Origin: Enoplolaimus lenunculus
Lineage: Eukaryota > Nematoda > Enoplea > Enoplida > Thoracostomopsidae
DNA: 64,000 nucleotides
Reading direction: 5' to 3'
NCBI GenBank assembly: GCA_030248215.1
Contig: JASANG010004100.1
Span: 1-64,000 of the forward strand
The position numbers and the translations under genes are program-made. Below are positions 55,587-64,000 of this stretch, in pieces. Every line of letters begins with the position of its first letter. Within the stretch, counting starts at the first letter, position 1. The notes under the pieces are model-generated. The model was not told where the DNA came from, made no database searches, and saw nothing but the letters and a program-made list of their open reading frames with translations.

Positions 55587-56141
55587 ATGTTGCCACCCTG
55601 TTTAGATCTAAATTGCGTTGATACGTTAGTTTTATTTGTGATTCATCTCAACGGAACGAACCTAAAGAAGTCAATTTTATGGCAATAGTTCGTGGTTTGT
55701 GTGTGGGTCAAAAATAAGTTTATTACCTGTGGAGTTTTGCCCCCTCCCCATTTTGAGATCCTGGATCAGTCACTGCTGACGATGCTTCTTTTACAGAACG
55801 TGTAGACTGATTCTTATAGAACGTCCATTTGTTATAGTACTAAATGTCTTTAGCAACAAATTTCACTTGGTTTACCTTTGCTTGTTAACTATTCTGCTGA
55901 ATGTAACATTTTTGTATTAAATGTTACCAAGAGCCCTACATCGGATAATCAAGCCCGTAGCCAGGCGGTAGGGCAATGGAATTCTGTCCCACTAGCTTAA
56001 CCCCTTCTCACATTGAGTTGCCTGTAGACAACTCAGCGCAGTGTATATACGTTAAATAATATATATCGCGCCGTATTTAACAATTGCAACACGTATACAT
56101 AGTACTAAATCACCACAAGACGTGAGAGCCCCCTCAGGCTC

Positions 56142-56270
56142 AACGGTGAAGCTCCTATAGCTCAGTGCTGATGGCATACGCCTCCCAGTCCAGTCACTGG
56201 AGTTCGAATCCTAGCATAAAAGTAGGTCTCATGGAAAATAGAAAATATTCATGTGAGAAAGGGTTAATAT
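56142..56270 (+). mobile_element. tRNA-derived SINE (type 2), copy 2
   Basis: GCTCCTATAGCTCAGTGCTG, ACGCCTCCCAGTCCAGTCAC, GGAGTTCGAATCCTAGC, then AAAAGTAGGTCTCATGG and AATATTCATGTGAGAAAGGG. It is the same structure and tail as 8221-8337 on the other strand. The B-box GGTTCGAATCC-like sequence and A-box TAGCTCAGTGCTGATGG are close to Pol III consensus. Confidence 0.78.
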
Positions 56271-56694
56271 TAGCACCCAAACTATAGTTATAGCCCGCTT
56301 ACAAGCATGTTATTGCAATCGCGTGTTCCTCTTAAAATTATTTTAGCTTGTGTCGGAATTAGAGGGTGATACAGCAGGCTAAGGTTTAATGTAGTGCCAA
56401 TGAGTCTGCAATATACACGAAACACCAATGAGATATCAAACATGTGCCCTTGAAGCTTGATTAGCCAAAATCAGTGGGTTTCGTTTTCGAGTATAGATAC
56501 TTTCTGGCATCTGTGTTGTGATTAATAAGTCATAAAATGATGATTATATAACGTAGAAGCTAAACTGTTGTGGTAGAGATACAACTTTGTACCTATTTAG
56601 AATAGTGACGTTTTAGTATCATGTCAAACATCCCAGAACGAATCAAATTCGTGTACGACATGTATTATTGAACGTCGCTATACTTTACTGAGTC

Positions 56695-56905
56695 GGACGT
56701 CGACGCGGGGCAGCACACGCCACCGCTCGTCGTCTATGACAGCGGCGTGCGGTAATTTTCATTTTGCAGCGCCACTCGCCGGCATCCGGCAGCTTGTGGC
56801 GGCGTTCGGCAGCGCGTGGCGGTGTACGGCAGATTTTGACCGTGCAGAAACGCTGGCGTCCGGCGACGTAAAGCGGCGTGCGGGGGCCTTCGGCGACGCG
56901 CGGTG
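56695..56905. repeat. GC-rich degenerate minisatellite
   Basis: Against an AT-rich background this 210-bp stretch is strongly GC- and CpG-rich. It is made of about 20-bp imperfect units such as GGCAGCTTGTGGCGGCGTTC, GGCAGCGCGTGGCGGTGTAC and GCGTGCGGGGGCCTTCGGCG. Both strands have open frames because of the composition; I see no reason to call a protein. Confidence 0.8.
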
Positions 56906-57394
56906 AATATAGCGCAAATTTTACGCTTTAAATGTTTCACAGGCGATCTTAGTACACACTTACTAATATACGATTTGGACAATTTTATGCAAGCAATTAA
57001 CGTATGAACGTGTGGTCAACGTTTAGATTTACGCATAAGCTTATATATGAAAACTATACAAATTTCGCACATTCCACGAAAAAAAACGGAAACTAATTTA
57101 TTATATTTTGCATTATGCTTAGCATGAAAACAATTTCGCATCTCCATGAATTATAGAACATTTTGGTTAAAATACGGTTGTTCTAAGAGACCAATATGTT
57201 GTAGTAACTTTCATTTTGTTGATTTATGATCTATGTAATATATATATAACCTGATAGTTTGTTTTTGACGCAATCCGTCCTTGTAGTCTGACCAACGGTT
57301 GTATATCATAGCAAACATCACAGATGGGTATTTAGACTCGTGTTCAGAAATTGAAATAACCAAGATGAAACAAGAATGGAATTGGTGGTATGAG

Positions 57395-57608
57395 CACGTT
57401 GCACAAAATGTTGAGTCAAATTGACTCTCACTCCGAAATAGGCTCTACGGGACTACACAATCTGAGTCAAATTCGACTCCCCCAGAGTCAAATTCGAGAC
57501 ACTGGATTGCATGTTTGACTCTGGCGGAGTCGAATTTGACTCAGTTTGTGTAGTCCGAAAAAGCCTATTTCGGAGAGAGTTAATTTGACTCACCATTTTT
57601 TGCAGTGC
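57395..57608. mobile_element. Palindromic MITE, copy B6 (full length)
   Basis: Starts CACGTTGCACAAAATGTTGA, ends CACCATTTTTTGCAGTG. Arms share TGAGTCAAATTGACTCTC, CCGAAATAGGCT and, at the centre, GTTTGACTCTGGCGGAGTCG as in B3. Confidence 0.88.
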
Positions 57609-57997
57609 ACGCTTCTGTTCACCATCAAATTAACCTTGTAAACTGGCTGACCAGTGGTTATATGGAACACATTGGTCTGACGGAAACTATCCAAAAATAC
57701 CCACGAATAATATGAGGTGTGTTATGAAACTTGGCGGAAATTTATTTGTGCAATTCTATGCAATTGTCAGGTTAAAATACAAGTGTTGTATTTTACGCAG
57801 TTGGCATCTGATTCACTAAATGACGTTTATACGGGCTATCCTGTTGTAGCTTAGCGTATATCGTTGCGTTGCTTATCGCATTAGTCGATGTTACTCAAAT
57901 GTAACTTTACCAAACCGGCAAAGCTATTGAAAACTTGTAAAAATGGGTAATTTTTTTAGACATCAGATCTGAAATATACACGATCTTTGAAAGTTTC

Positions 57998-58187
57998 GGA
58001 CAATGTAAAGAACAGGGGCGAAACAGTATTATAAGCATATTCCTAAGCCTAAGCCTAAGCCTAAGAATGAGCATGAGCCTAAGCCTAAACCTAAGCCTAA
58101 GCCAAGCAAAAAAATTAGTTTAAAGCTTAAGCTTACTCTTTTCTAATCACACAGAAAAACTTTCTACCCCTGATCTACACATGGGCC
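57998..58187 (+). mobile_element. MITE with TTAGGC-like array, copy A8 (full length)
   Basis: Left ACAATGTAAAGAACAGGGGC, right CTGATCTACACATGGGCC. Two GCCTAA blocks are separated by AAGAATGAGCATGAG, followed by AAGCTTAAGCTTACTCTTTT. Confidence 0.88.
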
Positions 58188-58431
58188 AAGGTTTCACAGA
58201 GCGTAGTTATTTTGGAGCAGTTTCTTAACTAAATCTGTTAACGAACTTTGGTGCATACTTGTGTATCCATAAGGTTTGCATTCTGACGCAATTGCAAATT
58301 GCGAGGTAAGGGTAAATTTAACACAATTTATCTTTCCTAAACGAGGTTCTTAAAATTTAAACATGAACTTTCAACTTGAAGGTCTGAGTATTTGAATTTA
58401 TGGCCGCCAGCTAGCATGATATTAAAAAATA

Positions 58432-58520
58432 AGCTTAAGTTGCGTGACAACCGTACCTTCTGCAAGGAAATATCGCCATGTCCTTTTCCTGGCCAAGATA
58501 ATCAAGAGGGCAGGTGGTAA
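58432..58520 (+). CDS. Candidate internal exon of an unrecognised gene
   Basis: An open stretch in two frames ends at CAGGTG|gtaaga, a good donor. In the frame VTTVPSARKYRHVLFLAKII it exits in phase 1, which fits the entry phase of the candidate exon at 63317. The acceptor (near AATAAG or CTTAAG, 58430-58438) is weak. No family is recognised. The alternative frame is Cys-rich (NRTFCKEISPCPFPG). Treat as a hypothesis. Confidence 0.22.
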
Positions 58521-58754
58521 GACATCGCTCTACGAAACAGATTACTTTTGTGACCGTATCCTGATTTTTAAATTAGGCATTGGAAAGTTTAAGGTAAATG
58601 CTCGTTTAGGAATCAATTCGTGGCACGGAATTAAAATTAAAGGCGAGGTTGGAATTTACTTCAGTTATTTATTTGTTATTTGGTTCGTTTTGATTTGAGT
58701 TGATTTTACCGACATACCACGAAGTAAAACGATTTCACAGCCTATCTGAAAATA

Positions 58755-59102
58755 ATGGCTGGGTTTCTGAAATGTTACTTAAGTATTTACTTAAGTTATA
58801 CTTTAAGTAATTAACTTATGTCGCCGGCTTAAGTAAATACTTAACTTTTCGAACAAAACAGGTAAACGCCAATATCAGCCATTGTCGTAACAAAAAGAAG
58901 AACCACGAATCTGCAATTTCAGTTGGACCAATGTTTGTATACCTGAACGGTTAATTTGTAATCTATCAGATTTCGTCAGCGATTTCAGTATTTACTAATA
59001 ACTTTAAGTACGCTTTTAAAAACGACAAAATGGCTAAGTAAATTACTTAACACGTACTTAAGTACCAAGTACTACTTAAGTAGGGTTTCAGAAAGCCAAC
59101 CA
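58755..59102. mobile_element. ACTTAAGTA-rich MITE (family D), copy 3
   Basis: GGCTGGGTTTCTGAAATGTT at left, GTAGGGTTTCAGAAAGCCAACC at right. It has the same interior landmarks as copy 2 (CGAACAAAACAGGTAAACGCC, CAGCCATTGTCGTAAC). Confidence 0.87.
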
Positions 59103-59177
59103 ATGACCGCTTCTACTTCTAATTCAACTTAGTTCTCATTTCAAGCTAAAATTTTAACCCTGAACTTTCAGGATAAT

Positions 59178-59371
59178 GGCCCATGTTACTTTAAGGGGTG
59201 TCCAGGTTTCTGGTGGGTCTATTAAAGAGTAGGTTTAGATTCTAGATTACATTTTTTGTTTAGACTTAGGCTTAGGCTTAGGCTTACGAAATCATTTTTG
59301 CAACGCTTAGGCTTAGGCTTATGCTTAGGAATACGCTTAATCTACTGTTACGTCCCTTAAAGTAACATTGA
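59178..59371 (-). mobile_element. Second TTAGGC-bearing MITE family (A'), copy 1
   Basis: Ends GTTACTTTAAGGGGTGTCCA and CGTCCCTTAAAGTAACATTG are inverted repeats that differ from the A-family ends. The interior has TTAGGCTTAGGCTTAGGCTT on the plus strand, a short AAATCATTTTTGCAACG spacer and a second array. Confidence 0.85.
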
Positions 59372-60477
59372 CCCAGACCAATTTCAAGCTAAAATTTTAA
59401 CCCTGGACTTTCGGGATAATCATCGTTTGAGTATAAAAGCTAAATCCTCAACTACGAGGCAGCTGTCACTGTAACGTCTTGCAAAATTTTGCACTACGGT
59501 TTGCGTAATACCTGTTTACCGCTACGTATTGTTGTATAAACACAGGCTACACTTAAGATTGCTCAGCGTGTTAGTGGAATACGATTATGAGGGCAACTCA
59601 ACGATCAGGTACAATCCGCCAGTCTGGCTAAAGAGTGATTTAAACTGAGCATAAAAATTACAATTTGACAATAAAAATAAACTCAGACTAAAAATGTTAA
59701 CCTCATCAAGACGCATACAAAAAAAAACTAAAATGTAACAAAAATTTAAGATTTAATTATGACCGGGTCTACGTAAAATATTTGTTGGTGCATAATACAA
59801 AATACTGCTCGATGTTCAGTTCAAACGTGGCTAATACAATCAAGCTTATAGTTAATGCAATGATTCTGTGTTCACGACCATACCTAGAACGGTACAAAAC
59901 TCGAATACGGTAAACGGAAATTGTTAGAGTTGTACAAGTTTACTACAGGGCATTACAGATTAATCTGATGTCGTTGCAGTGTTGATGTTGGCTGAGTGTA
60001 AGAGGATAGTAAAATTAATACTGTGGATTTAATTTTTGCCATTTTTAATTCAAATCCAACAATTTCAGCACATATGTGTATCGACAAAACTGAGTTTAAA
60101 GTGAATTTCAACTAACTGTAAGCATAAAAATAAAAAATTCCAATATTTTTATAACGAAAACGGAAACAGACACCGCTTTTGACGCGGAAACGGATATCCG
60201 ATTATATCAACGCTAAAGGTCGTCTATTTTGAGGTTAGCCTACTTAAAACTGCGGCATTCAGATTAGGAACAGTGAAAAAAATTGATATTTCAGTTGTTT
60301 CAAACTGTATCTTTGAAGGCCAAAAATATGAAGCGTATACAGCGAAACAACTGTGAGGGTTAGTTTTTGGCTCACTACATGCGATTTTTTCAACTGTTCC
60401 AGTCACTTTTTCGTATATAATTTTTGCTTATAGAGAGGCTTCGCAACAAACCTTCATAGAAAATGTTTTTAACCTTG
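59372..60477. other. No gene recognised
   Basis: AT-rich. CTAAAATTTTAACCCTGAAC and CTAAAATTTTAACCCTGGAC flank the A' copy on both sides (59148 and 59388), so a longer direct repeat of about 28 bp brackets it. Confidence 0.4.
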
Positions 60478-60590
60478 GGAGGCGAATGTTTCTGTGGAGT
60501 AAGGCCGGCGCATCTTTCCCGTTTTCGCAGTGATGCCGCTGTCTACATCACACTCTTCAGTGGGTACTTCAAGCGCAAACCGAAACCACC
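60478..60590 (-). CDS. Candidate exon of an unrecognised gene
   Basis: Minus-strand frame WFRFALEVPTEECDVDSGIT.. to RRPYSTETFASQ, with acceptor tgtttag at 60591-60592 and a possible donor CAAG|gttaaa. Codon use is plausible, but no domain is recognised and no partner exon was found. Confidence 0.2.
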
Positions 60591-61408
60591 CTAAACAAGG
60601 CCAGCATTTATAAATTTTGACTAAAATATATCTAATAAAGTAGGCGTTAATTGGAAGAAAAAAATGCGGTTTACCTTTAAACAGGCTCAGGTTTATAGGC
60701 TTGGGCTTATGTTTCAGCGTAGAAAAATGATAACCAGTGACGACACCATTTGCTCTTCGGTCAAATTCACAATAGTGTTGGAGCCAGTACAAATTTTCAA
60801 TGTTTCAATCGAGGTTTGATTGTTCGTATGCATATGTCAAAATTATTTACGCGCAACAATTTGAGCATTCGAAAAATATCAAACCAGAATGGGTTAACAC
60901 TAAAACCAGTAAACACTTAAATCAATTAATATGCTAATTTCAGTGGCTGTAGCACGAGCAACGAGTTCCAATTTAGGCCAAATTCTATATTTGCTTTGAA
61001 ATAATGGTGTCGGTTTTTAGGCTTTGAGCTGTGTAAAAAAAATTAATTTGTTTATTTTTGTGGACGTTGCATCAATCTGCTTTTAGCGTTTGGCGGCCTT
61101 AAAGCGGCCCATAAGACACGCACGGAGCTGAGGGGCAGGGCTTGTCAGCTCCCTGCGGCCGCGCCACTGGATACAACTAACGAAGATTAGAGACAAACTT
61201 TTTTTCAAAACGTACGCATTCACTTTTAAGCTGTATTAGTCCCATCATTGTTCAATACAAATGCTTAACGATAAAACGTATTTCAACGACAACTTAAACT
61301 CTCATCTTACTATATCAATGTTGAAGTTTCAGCTGCATTTTTAACGTTATCACATCGCATGTTAACCCGCCTGCCATTGAAAAGTGAAAAGTTTACCGTA
61401 CGAAAGGC
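60591..61408. other. No gene recognised; short GC-rich patch
   Basis: 61080-61155 is GC-rich, with GGCGGCCTTAAAGCGGCCC and GCTGAGGGGCAGGGCTTGTCAGCTCC, both partly palindromic. The rest is AT-rich. Confidence 0.4.
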
Positions 61409-61590
61409 TCATGATAATTTAAGGGGCGTCCAGGTTTCAGGTGGGTCTATGAAGGAGTAGGTTTAGATTCTAGATTACATTTTTTTGCTTAGGCTTAGGC
61501 TTAGGCTTAGGAATACGCTTTTGCAACGTTTAGGCTTAGGTTTAGGAATACGCTTAATCTACTGTTACACCCCTTAAAGTAACATTGGCC
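61409..61590 (-). mobile_element. Second TTAGGC-bearing MITE family (A'), copy 2
   Basis: ATGATAATTTAAGGGGCGTC at left, ACACCCCTTAAAGTAACATT at right. Interior TTTTGCTTAGGCTTAGGCTT and a second TTAGG block. More than 85 percent similar to 59178-59371 by eye. Confidence 0.85.
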
Positions 61591-62842
61591 GTACGAAATA
61601 TAATTATAGTTTGTATTGTAGCATATGGTCAGTTTCGCAGAAAATTCAATAAGGATTCGTACTGAGCTAAAATTGTCTCAGACATCAACACATAGCGGCT
61701 TCGACGGCGACTTCGTGAATTTTCTAACCCGTTTATACAGATCGCTAACAGTATAGAGCGACAAATTGATTAATTTGCTACTGTAGTCAGCACCTTATGC
61801 AACAATTTAAACTTTTACATACTCCAAAACCAATATTCTTGGGACGCTCATGACATCCGTACTTCGTATCAACTCGAAGTTATGTACTATCATATGATGT
61901 GCATATTTTAAAATATTTTAAATTTTTTAGCCAATCCCAAAACCTAAATTACATTTTCTCGTTATTCTAGAGTTGAAATTTGAGTATAAAATTGATTCTC
62001 AATAATTATATGCCGCCTAGCTTTTTTTAGACAAGACGAGTCGAATTCTATACTTTTCGCTGCTTGTTTTCTTTCGCGGCTAACCATAGACCCTATTATT
62101 CACGGTTTATCTTTATTTGACCGTTCATTGCTGACTATCCTGAGCACCGCCAGAATATTTGTTGAGAGTGAACCAGTTCGGTTCAGTACAAACATTTTGT
62201 GAACACGATGTTTCTGCTGCAAATTTGCAATTTGTTGCTATATTATACCAGCTACTTTGTTTAAACAATTGCTTAATAGCTCAGGGGGTGTAACTGTGCA
62301 CCTTTTAGGCATACCTACTGCCCCCGTGTCGAGTCTGCTTACGGCAGTGTCTACTAATGAGTCTTGTTGGGAATTAAGAACGGTTGACAGCTTCAAAACA
62401 CTTTAGAATTTCAAAATTGAATATTATGGCCGAAGTTATGGGAATCTACAGTGCGCAGGATAGGATGGGTATTTGAAAGTAAAATAGGAAAATTGTTTGT
62501 GAAGCAAGCATATTTTCGCTAAAGTTTGGAATTTGGTGTTCTGACCAAACTTTGTAAAAATATTAATTCATTACTTCAATAAATATTTTCCAAATAAACA
62601 TTCCTTCGTGAAATCGAATTAAAAATTATGTGAATTATTATTAGTATTTGGTTTTTACAGACAACAGGAGGTTGTATTTTCTTCATTCCAATGATGCATG
62701 GTAATATCTATGTATTGTCGGTTTGAACAATAGATACTAATTTCTGATATTAAATTGCAAATGATATTTTCCAGTTCACAAACGATTTTCTGCCGAGATC
62801 CTGTTGTAAAGTATTTTTTACCGTTTTGAAATTCCAAAATTA
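61591..62842. other. No gene recognised
   Basis: AT-rich. TTAATAGCTCAGGGGGTGTA..ACGGCAG near 62271-62346 has an A-box-like start but no matching B box or stem, so no tRNA is called. Confidence 0.4.
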
Positions 62843-63044
62843 GGCCAATGTGAAGCACAGGGGAAGAACAGTATTATATCCATATTCCTAAGCCTAAGCC
62901 TAAACCTAAGCATAAGAATGATTATAATTCTAAGCCTAAGCCTAAGCCTATGCCAAAGCCAAGCTAAAAAATTAGTCTAAATCTTAAGCTTACTCTATTG
63001 CAGTCCGACAGAAAAAAGTTCCGCCCCTGATCTTTACATGGGCC
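62843..63044 (+). mobile_element. MITE with TTAGGC-like array, copy A9 (full length)
   Basis: GGCCAATGTGAAGCACAGGG at left, GCCCCTGATCTTTACATGGGCC at right over the last 22 bases (GCCCCTGATCTTTACATG then GGCC). Two GCCTAA blocks, spacer AAGAATGATTATAATTC. Confidence 0.88.
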
Positions 63045-63316
63045 CAACATTCTATTATAACAAAGCAAATTGCTTGCTTAAAGCCATAAAAGTGATCAAC
63101 TTCCGGGTTTTATTTAAGTAGGTTTCATGCCCGGTTCAAATTATGTAAACATTTCAATTTTAGCACAGATTTATTTGTCGTCATGTCACGTACTGCGTGT
63201 CACTAATTGTTGACCTAATAGCAGTTTCTTTAGCATCATTTTCCTTCCATAAGCTTCGCCGTCATATACTATTTGCCTAAACAAGAATTGAAAATTGTTT
63301 CACGCTATTGTTTTAG

Positions 63317-63386
63317 GGGTAACCGAAACTAAATCGTATGATTCTAAAACAGAACTTTTCACCGGGTGCTGTATTCAAGGGTCGTT
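63317..63386 (+). CDS. Candidate internal exon of an unrecognised gene
   Basis: The acceptor ttgttttag and donor TTG|gtaagt are both strong and only one frame is open: VTETKSYDSKTELFTGCCIQ, then GSL. Entry is phase 1 and exit phase 0. It could follow the candidate exon at 58432-58520 across a 4.8-kb intron. No homology recognised. Confidence 0.3.
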
Positions 63387-63526
63387 GGTAAGTATTTCGA
63401 AAATTACTATTGTACTTTCGTTACTTCAGGTTTTTTTCGTTTGGCTTCTTCAGGTTAAATTTAATACAATCTATTTTTTTTAATCGGGCAAATAATTTTT
63501 CTCGTTTTGCATAACGTCAGAAAGTA

Positions 63527-63804
63527 CACTGCAAAAAATGGTGAGTCAAATTAACTCTCTCCGAAATAGGCTCTACGGGACTACACATACTGAGTCAAAT
63601 TCGACTCCGCTAGTGTGAAACGTGCGAGTTAGTGAATCGAATTTGACTCTGGCAGAGTCGAATTTTGATTCAATTTCCGTAGTCCCGAAATTTATAGCCA
63701 TTTTATAATACAAACCAGGTTAAGCAATTTGACTCACCATTGTTGCAATGTATAGCCATTTTACAAACCAGGCTAACCAATTTGGCTCACCATTTTTTGC
63801 AGTG
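63527..63804. mobile_element. Palindromic MITE, copy B7, with a duplicated right end
   Basis: Starts CACTGCAAAAAATGGTGAGT after TA and ends CACCATTTTTTGCAGTG before TA. The right end is doubled: GACTCACCATTGTTGCAATG near 63730, then GGCTCACCATTTTTTGCAGT, about 55 bp apart with TATAGCCATTTTA repeats between. This makes it the longest B copy. Confidence 0.88.
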
Positions 63805-64000
63805 TAATAAACACTGCATTATTTACCGACAATAGAATTCAAGTTGAGCATTTTCAACAGCTTGCAGTTGCTGATTTCGTTAAATAATAATTAATTCAAT
63901 TCGTCTAAACGTCAAGATTGAAAATATTAAAGTTTCATTCTTTAGCGTCATCTGTAATACGCTGACGTTGAAAAGCACCAATACGGCTAGTTTTTCTGCA

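Noticed and set aside
56734-56982. Arginine-rich 82-codon ORF on the minus strand
   Set aside because: The open frame is a by-product of the GC-rich minisatellite; no start context or homology.

Overview
This window is nuclear DNA of an animal. It is AT-rich, and its genes are split into many short exons with canonical GT-AG introns. A nematode is the best guess: runs of GCCTAA/TTAGGC, the nematode telomere hexamer, recur throughout (though inside mobile elements, not at a chromosome end), and one gene encodes a secreted precursor with ARF-Gly C-termini like nematode RFamide peptides. The lineage cannot be named from the sequence alone; the long introns and dense mobile elements suggest a large, repeat-rich genome.

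Layout. 1-4158 is an 88-bp satellite of about 47 copies, which runs into a TA-flanked inverted-repeat element (to about 4545) whose terminus seeded the satellite. 4822-6271 (+) holds the last two exons of an arrestin-domain (ARRDC/alpha-arrestin) gene with two PPxY motifs. 6.3-12 kb is intergenic or intronic with SINE and MITE remains. 12005-23807 (-) is a BAR-PH-RhoGAP gene of the GRAF/oligophrenin family; I resolved 21 exons, but the SH3 domain is not found. 24-30.9 kb is a transposon cluster: a LINE reverse-transcriptase C-terminus, a hAT-like MITE, a putative LTR, leader and gag-like ORF, and two tRNA-derived SINEs, the first of which cuts off the gag-like ORF. 30953-39036 (+) is a complete 12-exon, 451-residue MYST histone acetyltransferase of the Tip60/KAT5 type. 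39-50 kb is nearly all MITEs and degenerate repeats. 50430-52380 (+) is a two-exon neuropeptide precursor that I do not recognise. 52.4-64 kb is again MITE-rich, with a GC-rich minisatellite, a second SINE type and three weak candidate exons.

The genes are functionally unrelated housekeeping or signalling genes and form no operon that I can see. The most unusual features are: (i) MITEs that carry telomere-like TTAGGC arrays, at least nine copies in one family and two in a second; (ii) a TA-flanked palindromic MITE family built of GAGTCAAATTGACTC-type blocks, repeatedly in introns; (iii) local tandem duplications that hit splice sites and exons: three copies of a 3' splice site in GRAF, two copies of a Tip60 exon end with its 5' splice site, and a second copy of GRAF exon 1 start plus upstream DNA; and (iv) a new-looking peptide precursor whose peptides end in D-(M/R)-TEV or ARF-amide. 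Exon boundaries come from reading frame, splice consensus, phase and remembered family alignments, without any search.
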